Positions 41,778 to 45,737 of a stretch of DNA of 45,737 nt are shown in pieces. Every line of letters begins with the position of its first letter. Position 1 is the stretch's first letter. The notes beneath the pieces are model-generated. The model ran no database searches, was not told where the DNA came from, and saw nothing but the letters and a program-made list of their open reading frames with translations. This DNA is from a virus. The stretch is from positions 1-45,737 of the IMG/VR virus record IMGVR_UViG_3300029922_000118. One strand, written 5' to 3'. Made by a program: the position numbers and the translations under genes.

Positions 41778-41900
41778 AGAACACAAGCCTAATAACTTGT
41801 GTGTTCTACATAGGCTCTTTGAAGAGATTGAGTATTTGTCGTAAGCATATATTCTCTCTTCAGCGAACAAAAGACGCGTATGTAGAACACAGAGGTTATT
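41778..41900 (+). ncRNA. Candidate structured RNA with two competing folds
   Basis: In a 153-base gap, TGTGTTCTACATA at 41800-41812 pairs perfectly with TATGTAGAACACA at 41879-41891. After three non-matching bases, AATAAC (41791-41796) pairs with GTTATT (41895-41900). A second helix inside pairs TGAAGAGA (41820-41827) with TCTCTTCA (41855-41862). The central arm can instead pair upstream: AGAACACAAG at 41778-41787 with CTTGTGTGTTCT at 41796-41807, with a two-base bulge. The folds exclude each other. It lies just before the ribosome-binding site of the gene at 41923, so it may be a cis-regulator or a small RNA. Confidence 0.6.
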
Positions 41901-41922
41901 AAAGCTCTAGGAAGGAGGATAT

Positions 41923-42045
41923 ATGAATCCTACAGAAAGACAACACAGTGCTGTCAGCTTAGCTCTTTGGTTAAAAAACTCAGATCTAGCAGCTTGGCTT
42001 ATGGTCTTATATTATTTTAATCATCGCTACGGCACTCCATGCTAA
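41923..42045 (+). CDS. Small protein, 40 aa
   Basis: A short open frame with a very strong ribosome-binding site (GAAGGAGGAT) before ATG 41923. The sequence has a moderately hydrophobic middle (VSLALWLKNSDLAAWLMVLY) and ends HRYGTPC. It may be an amphipathic or membrane-surface peptide. It lies downstream of the structured RNA candidate. Not recognised. Confidence 0.58.
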   Translation: MNPTERQHSAVSLALWLKNSDLAAWLMVLYYFNHRYGTPC

Positions 42046-42118
42046 CCCGCCGAAGGCGTTCTATAGCATCTTGGTTCTTAGAATCTATAGTCTCTACAGA
42101 GACTAGAAAGGAAAAATT

Positions 42119-42241
42119 ATGCTTACGCATTACGTCATCAAAGGCATTATCTACTATCTCTGCGCTGTTCCTTTTATCTCAATCTTTGTCTTTGCACTTA
42201 TGCAAATGACCTCAGAACACTTAAAAGAAAGTAATTTCTAA
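42119..42241 (+). CDS. Small membrane protein, 40 aa
   Basis: A short open frame with AAAGGA before ATG 42119. One membrane segment covers about residues 8-30 (GIIYYLCAVPFISIFVFAL), followed by a charged end (TSEHLKESNF). Its stop overlaps the next ATG (TAATG), so it is coupled to the coiled-coil protein. Predicted to be a single-span inner-membrane peptide of unknown role. Confidence 0.6.
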   Translation: MLTHYVIKGIIYYLCAVPFISIFVFALMQMTSEHLKESNF

Positions 42242-42729
42242 TGACCAAAGCCCTACGAACCCGAATCGCAGAGATAGATTCTAAAATCTCTACCCTTGAA
42301 ATAACTCTGGCAGCAGAGTTAGTCTATGAAGAGAGTATAAAGAAGAAGACTCTTTTACTCTCCAAAGGCTATAAAGCTCAGATAAAGCATCTTCTTTTAT
42401 CTAAGGCTTCTATCATAGCCAAAACGAATGCTAGGAAGAGAAAGAATCCTCTTCAAGAAGAGCATGAGCAGCTTAAAAATGCTATTATTCTCACAGAGAA
42501 TAAAATAAAGCTTTTAAAAAGCTCTCTAATCTCAAACGCTTATATACTAAGCGAAGCGAGTCAGCATCAGCCTCGAAAGAATACTTTTATATCCATTAAA
42601 GAAATTCTCGAAGAACAGGAAAAGATTCAGCGAGAGATTCAAAAGAATAAGTCTCTACTAAAGCGCCAGCATCATGCTTTAGCATCTTTCTTGGAAAGGA
42701 ATAAAAATGCCAAAAAGAATTTTGTATGA
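42241..42729 (+). CDS. Coiled-coil protein, 162 aa
   Basis: Nearly all helical, Lys/Glu/Leu-rich, with heptad-like runs (RIAEIDSKISTLEITLAAE; ILTENKIKLLKSSLI; EEQEKIQREIQKNKSLL). It starts in overlap with the membrane peptide gene. Such proteins often act as scaffolds or in membrane complexes. No family is recognised. It overlaps the next gene by 23 bases. Confidence 0.6.
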   Translation: MTKALRTRIAEIDSKISTLEITLAAELVYEESIKKKTLLLSKGYKAQIKHLLLSKASIIAKTNARKRKNPLQEEHEQLKNAIILTENKIKLLKSSLISNAYILSEASQHQPRKNTFISIKEILEEQEKIQREIQKNKSLLKRQHHALASFLERNKNAKKNFV

Positions 42730-42901
42730 ATGTGACAAATGCGGAATGATTATAGAACTAGATGCTTTACCTCGGATTTGGGTTTCTGCTGAAATTAGAC
42801 AACCATTTTATGCTGGTGATGATGAAGAATTTAATCGAATCTGGTGTGCTAAATGCTGGGTAGAGATAAATACAAAAGTTTCTAAGAAAGCCAAATCATG
42901 A
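42707..42901 (+). CDS. Zinc-ribbon protein, 64 aa
   Basis: CDKCG at residues 9-13 and WCAKCW at 46-51 give four Cys ligands for one zinc, with 33 residues between. AAAGGAA precedes ATG 42707. It is similar in design to small phage or bacterial ribbon proteins, but no function is known. Confidence 0.65.
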   Translation: MPKRILYECDKCGMIIELDALPRIWVSAEIRQPFYAGDDEEFNRIWCAKCWVEINTKVSKKAKS

Positions 42902-43152
42902 CCGAATGCTTCTTCTGCGCTAAGTTTTATCTCCCTTCTACTTCTACCGCCTCTGAAGATTTTAAAGATACCTTCTGCTCCTCTCTCTGTGAGAATATCT
43001 CCTTAGAGAATATGGAAAAATCAAAAATAGAATCTTCAGAAGAATCCGCAACCCCTAACGACCGTGCCACTGATGAGAAGACGATAGAAAAAACCATCGG
43101 TGGATTCAAGATCAAGATTCCTGAATCTTTAATCAAAGAAATAAAATCCTAG
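42898..43152 (+). CDS. Cys-rich small protein, 84 aa
   Basis: CFFC at residues 4-7 and CSSLC at 27-31 may bind zinc. The rest is acidic and Ser-rich (SKIESSEESATPNDRATDE), ending GGFKIKIPESLIKEIKS. It begins by ATGA overlap with the preceding gene. The CxxC-type N-terminus resembles a truncated ribbon or MYM-like finger. Unknown function. Confidence 0.6.
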   Translation: MTECFFCAKFYLPSTSTASEDFKDTFCSSLCENISLENMEKSKIESSEESATPNDRATDEKTIEKTIGGFKIKIPESLIKEIKS

Positions 43153-43173
43153 GAAGAAAAGAGAAATAGAAAA

Positions 43174-43374
43174 ATGGCACAGAGATATTTCGTAGTCCCT
43201 ATGTATACCGTTCGTGATGGCGCTTCAGTCTACAACACTCAAATCAGCACTAACTTTAACGACGAAGCAACTGCTACAAAGTTCGCAACAGAACTAAATA
43301 ACGCCTACGCAGTAGGTCAAGAGGATAAAGTCAAAGAACTAAAGAAGCAAAAAGAAGAAGCTAGGGAATTGTAA
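43174..43374 (+). CDS. Hypothetical protein, 66 aa
   Basis: Starts MAQRYFVVPMYTVRDGA, a strand, then FNDEATATKFATELNNAY, a helix, and a charged tail (KELKKQKEEARE). It is a small alpha/beta protein with no family recognised. Its stop overlaps the next start (TAATG). Confidence 0.58.
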   Translation: MAQRYFVVPMYTVRDGASVYNTQISTNFNDEATATKFATELNNAYAVGQEDKVKELKKQKEEAREL

Positions 43375-43694
43375 TGTCTAAATCCACAGAGATTTATCCA
43401 AACTCCCACATGACCCTATCTCCGGAGAACAACCCGGAGACGGTCATAGCTAAGATGTCCTTACTTTCTAAAGGACTAAATTTTCTATCTTCTCTAACCT
43501 GCTCGCATAAGCATACTATGCTTATTAAGTTTGATATTCGACACAATGCCAATCCCAAGTTCCGTGGAACTCGGCATGAATATCAGACGATAAGACTGCA
43601 TCCTAACAGTCAGTATTATAGATGCACCGACTGCCGGCAAAAGATTCCTTCAACATATATGCAATCCACGATTCAGAAGACAAATCCTTCTTAG
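43374..43694 (+). CDS. Hypothetical protein, 106 aa
   Basis: The middle part has TCSHKHTMLIKFDIRHNAN and the end YYRCTDCRQKIP. The Cys and His pairs suggest one zinc site joining the two halves. The N-terminus is flexible. It is coupled to the gene before by one-base overlap. Not recognised. Confidence 0.58.
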   Translation: MSKSTEIYPNSHMTLSPENNPETVIAKMSLLSKGLNFLSSLTCSHKHTMLIKFDIRHNANPKFRGTRHEYQTIRLHPNSQYYRCTDCRQKIPSTYMQSTIQKTNPS

Positions 43695-43704
43695 GAGATT
43701 TAAG

Positions 43705-43950
43705 ATGAGCAAAAGAGTTGAGCTTCAGGTTGGAGATATCGTAAGGATAAATAAAAAATCTTGCTTCTCATTTTCAAACGTCTATGGTAAAATAGTAGCT
43801 ATCAGATTAGAAGCATCATCTTTTAATTATGATATTTTTTTACTTAAAAACCCATACAAAAAAGATAGAAAACCTCTTGATACGATATGGCCTATGCCCA
43901 GAGAGATGTTAGTGAAAATTCCTACTCACATGCTCAAAAGAACAAAATAA
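43705..43950 (+). CDS. SH3/KOW-like small protein, 81 aa
   Basis: It begins with VELQVGDIVRINKKSC, then VYGKIVAIRLE and a strand DIFLLKNPY, the layout of small SH3-like barrels such as KOW domains, which may contact RNA or ribosomal proteins. AGGAG precedes the ATG. The fold assignment is by pattern only. Confidence 0.58.
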   Translation: MSKRVELQVGDIVRINKKSCFSFSNVYGKIVAIRLEASSFNYDIFLLKNPYKKDRKPLDTIWPMPREMLVKIPTHMLKRTK

Positions 43951-43952
43951 GC

Positions 43953-43964
43953 CCTTATCTAAGG
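43953..43964. repeat. Third CCTTA-TAAGG inverted repeat
   Basis: CCTTA-TC-TAAGG lies at 43953-43964. Read on the minus strand it continues the copies at 41094 and 41133: CTTGACAGCCTTAGATAAGG there matches CTTGACAGCCTTAGAGATAAGG. It lies 20 bases before the promoter at 43984. Confidence 0.55.
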
Positions 43965-43983
43965 CTGTCAAGGTCTTTTCTAC

Positions 43984-44012
43984 TTGACATTCGCGCCTTT
44001 CGGAGCTATCCT
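43984..44012 (+). promoter_or_regulatory. Sigma70-like promoter with structured leader
   Basis: TTGACA at 43984-43989, 17-bp spacer, TATCCT at 44007-44012. It is followed directly by TATAAAA. Transcription would begin at about 44019, giving a leader of about 188 bases before the gene at 44207. A CCTTA-TAAGG site lies just upstream. Confidence 0.6.
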
Positions 44013-44018
44013 TATAAA

Positions 44019-44206
44019 AGGTCAAGCCCCTAAAGACCCGAATGTGAGATAGAAACCACTATCTCGCCTAAAGCTCCTAGAGCTTTATAAAGAGTACAAT
44101 GTACAAGCACTCTTTATTCTAACAACCGGAGGAGTCATAAACCTCCCATCACCTAGAGTCTTAGCAGACTCTTTTAAAACTTAATCCTTGAAAGGTAATA
44201 ACTACT
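44019..44206 (+). promoter_or_regulatory. Long 5' leader with five hairpins
   Basis: The leader holds in order: GAGATAG/CTATCTC at 44046-44065, AAAGCTC-CTA-GAGCTTT at 44070-44086, ATAAAGAGT/ACTCTTTAT at 44087-44117, GGAGG/CCTCC at 44128-44146, and AGAGTC/GACTCT at 44155-44172 followed by TTTT. All stems are perfect. The GGAGG in the fourth stem is sequestered, and the last stem with T4 resembles a weak attenuator. The gene itself uses AAAGG before ATG 44207. Confidence 0.6.
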
Positions 44207-44734
44207 ATGTCCACATCCGCTGTAGTTCCTTCTGAGACTCCGGTCTCTATCGCTGTATCCCCTGAGCTTATCACCTTTGCGGTTTATACCGTAGAGACTG
44301 AAATCAAGAATGCTGACAATACTGTTTCTAAAGCCGTGGCTCTGAAGCATACGTCCTCGGATAAGGAAATTACCAAGTCCAAGGAAGATGGTACTTTTCT
44401 TTTCGAGCAGAGCGTTACTGCCTATCGCGTAGGTTCTTTGGAAGGCCTTACTGAACTTGTGCCTGATGCTGAGGAAGCGGTTAATATCATCAACCGTGGT
44501 ATTCAGCAGAAGTTTAACCAGAAGGTCAAGGCTTTCCTTACAGAAGTTGACGCTGAAGGTAATCCTGTCTTTCAGCAGGTTGAAGGAGCTTTTGATTCTA
44601 AGGATTGGATTCAGGCTGAGACAAAGCGTCGTAATCTTTCCGATACTGAGAAAGCTATGAAGTTTGTTAATAATCTTGATCCTGCGTTGAAGGCTATGCT
44701 TGCTCAGATGCTTGCTGCGCAGCCTACCGCTTAG
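44207..44734 (+). CDS. Hypothetical protein, 175 aa, own promoter and terminator
   Basis: 175 residues, acidic, alpha/beta: VAVSPELITFAVYTVETE-like opening strands, a middle helix (DAEEAVNIINRGIQQKFN) and an Ala/Met-rich tail (DPALKAMLAQMLAAQ). No family is recognised. It stands alone, with promoter 43984, a structured leader and terminator 44767. Its codons favour CTT, GGT, GCT and AAG, unlike its neighbours, which suggests high expression. AAAGG lies twelve bases before the ATG. Confidence 0.68.
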   Translation: MSTSAVVPSETPVSIAVSPELITFAVYTVETEIKNADNTVSKAVALKHTSSDKEITKSKEDGTFLFEQSVTAYRVGSLEGLTELVPDAEEAVNIINRGIQQKFNQKVKAFLTEVDAEGNPVFQQVEGAFDSKDWIQAETKRRNLSDTEKAMKFVNNLDPALKAMLAQMLAAQPTA

Positions 44735-44766
44735 GTTGGTTCAATAATTGAATAATTGTCCTTCTC

Positions 44767-44804
44767 AAAAGCCCTTAGAGCCTAAAAACTCTAAGGGCTT
44801 TTTT
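44767..44804 (+). terminator. Intrinsic terminator
   Basis: AAAAGCCCTTAGAG at 44767-44780 pairs perfectly with CTCTAAGGGCTTTT at 44789-44802 across an 8-base loop, followed by TT and a T-rich stretch. It ends the 44207 transcription unit before the next promoter. Confidence 0.92.
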
Positions 44805-44864
44805 CTTTTCAAGACGAAGCCTATAGAATATAAAATCTTTATTCCTCTAGGCACTTTTTATCCC

Positions 44865-44893
44865 TTGACACTCGACTTCGCCGGTGTTACAAT
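44865..44893 (+). promoter_or_regulatory. Strong sigma70-like promoter
   Basis: TTGACA at 44865-44870, 17-bp spacer, TACAAT at 44888-44893; one mismatch in twelve. It resembles the promoter at 3036 in -35, spacing and following AAAACA. Transcription would begin near 44900 and run through the J-domain gene across the circular junction into the gene at 24. Confidence 0.8.
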
Positions 44894-44930
44894 AAAACAT
44901 TAGCCTACTTACTAAGGTGAGCCTTAAAAA

Positions 44931-45503
44931 ATGACTACGATCTTCATTACCGGAACACATCCTATTACTCCGCGAGGAGTAGATTTTAGTATCTATAAAT
45001 TAAGATTTAAGACCTCCTCTAGAGGTGACTGGGCTAATACTGTAACTCCAGTCCTTACTCTTATAAAAGGCTTAATCCCAGCATCTGATAGAGCTTTTAA
45101 TCCTTCGACTAAAGAATGGGAAATCTCCGCAGCTAAATGGCCTTCTTTAGAACAAATTCTAAAAGCCATGCCTTCTTTATACCTATCTTATGTAGATTCC
45201 TCATCCTCTACAAGCTCTAACAAAGCCGAAGAAAGAGTTATCGTGGATAAAGAATATGCTGAATCTTTTTATCAATCTTCTGAGAGTGTTCAGACCTCTT
45301 CGAGTATTTCACAAAAGGGTATTCAAGAGGCACTTTCAGATATATTAAATATCAAAATGTCTGAACTAAGGTCAATGAGTGATATAGATTTAAAAAGAAT
45401 ATATCGTAAAACAGCCCTTATCCTCCACCCAGATCGTAATAATGGAGATGGTTCTAAGATGAGTGAGCTTAATATGTATTATAATCTTTATATTCAGAAA
45501 TGA
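44931..45503 (+). CDS. J-domain protein (DnaJ-like co-chaperone)
   Basis: 190 residues. The N-terminal 85 residues are a separate domain with DRAFNPSTKEWEISAAKWPS near 53-72. A Ser/Thr linker follows (SSSSTSSNK), then a C-terminal J-domain from about 128: helix II DLKRIYRKTALIL, HPD at 166-168 (LHPDRN), and helix III MSELNMYYNLYIQ. The HPD motif that activates DnaK is intact. There is no Gly/Phe region or zinc domain; a DnaJ-type zinc finger is found instead in the GroES-like protein at 12431. AAGGTGAG precedes the ATG. Predicted role: to direct host DnaK to phage substrates. Confidence 0.85.
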   Translation: MTTIFITGTHPITPRGVDFSIYKLRFKTSSRGDWANTVTPVLTLIKGLIPASDRAFNPSTKEWEISAAKWPSLEQILKAMPSLYLSYVDSSSSTSSNKAEERVIVDKEYAESFYQSSESVQTSSSISQKGIQEALSDILNIKMSELRSMSDIDLKRIYRKTALILHPDRNNGDGSKMSELNMYYNLYIQK

Positions 45504-45737
45504 GGTTAATAAAAAAATGACGCCAGAGCGGAAAGAGATGGTTGAATTGTTGAGAACTGCTAGATACCATTGGCCGTATCCAGCAGCAGAGAGCGATCTG
45601 ATGGCGAGAATCACTCCAGAGCTGGCCCAGAAGATAACTGAAGCTGGAAATTCTCTGGATTCCGCTGATGACGGAGAACGCGTTGCTAAGGCATTGCAGG
45701 GCGTGGATGATGGTTGCACATTCATCCAGTTAGAGCC
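45494..45737. repeat. Terminal direct repeat, right copy
   Basis: This copies bases 1-244 with one mismatch (G at 45621 versus A at 128). It contains the last ten bases of the J-domain gene and the start of the gene at 24. It shows that the contig closes on itself. Confidence 0.95.
45517..45737 (+). CDS. Partial second copy of the gene at 24, cut by window end
   Basis: The ATG at 45517 is the same start as at 24, and the frame stays open to the last base. It covers 73 codons of the 117 and carries only the synonymous difference. It should not be counted as a separate gene; on the circle it is the gene at 24. Confidence 0.85.
   Translation, partial: MTPERKEMVELLRTARYHWPYPAAESDLMARITPELAQKITEAGNSLDSADDGERVAKALQGVDDGCTFIQLE

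Noticed and set aside
1-45737. Search for integrase, CI-like repressor, phage RNA polymerase, tRNAs or CRISPR arrays
   Set aside because: No convincing motif or repeat pattern for any of these was found on either strand.

Overview
The window is a complete, apparently circular genome of a tailed, podovirus-like phage (Caudoviricetes). The first 244 bases recur at the end (45494-45737) with one substitution, so the unique length is about 45,493 bp. No integrase, lysogeny repressor, tRNA, CRISPR array or single-subunit RNA polymerase was seen. The likely lifestyle is lytic, with transcription by host RNA polymerase; several sigma70-like promoters (TTGACA, 17-bp spacer, TATAAT-like -10) fit this. 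The host is Gram-negative and not otherwise fixed by the sequence. The style of the tail protein repeats suggests Acidobacteriota or a similar soil lineage, but only weakly. Layout: (1) 24-13259, plus strand: small early genes, a von Willebrand A (vWA) protein, an FtsK-like DNA translocase, a recombination set (PD-(D/E)XK nuclease, Sak4-like ATPase, SSB-like protein), a DNA polymerase I split into a UDG/exonuclease protein and a polymerase protein separated by three genes, a DUF3987-like helicase/primase, and a GroES-like co-chaperonin carrying an inserted DnaJ-type zinc finger. (2) A bidirectional terminator at 13264-13298. (3) 13346-39079, minus strand: the virion and lysis block. In transcription order it runs small and large terminase, possible holin, portal, scaffold, decoration protein, major capsid, SleB-type endolysin, head-tail proteins, tail nozzle, adaptor, three large ejection-type proteins, a PurD-like ATP-grasp enzyme and two tail-fibre proteins, the last with an SGNH esterase domain. 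(4) 39080-39616: a control region with two minus-strand promoters, an inverted repeat and 30-bp-spaced direct repeats. (5) 39617-45503, plus strand: about fifteen small genes, two strongly structured noncoding stretches, a structured leader and a J-domain protein, then the circular junction. How the genes work together: early plus-strand genes replicate and recombine the DNA. The J-domain protein and the GroES/zinc-finger chimera look like a phage-supplied chaperone set for folding virion proteins with host DnaK/GroEL. The minus-strand operon then builds a short-tailed particle. Unusual points are the chimeric co-chaperonin with its separate J-domain protein, the FtsK-like motor, the ATP-grasp enzyme in the tail cassette, the split polymerase, and RNA regions with mutually exclusive hairpins.
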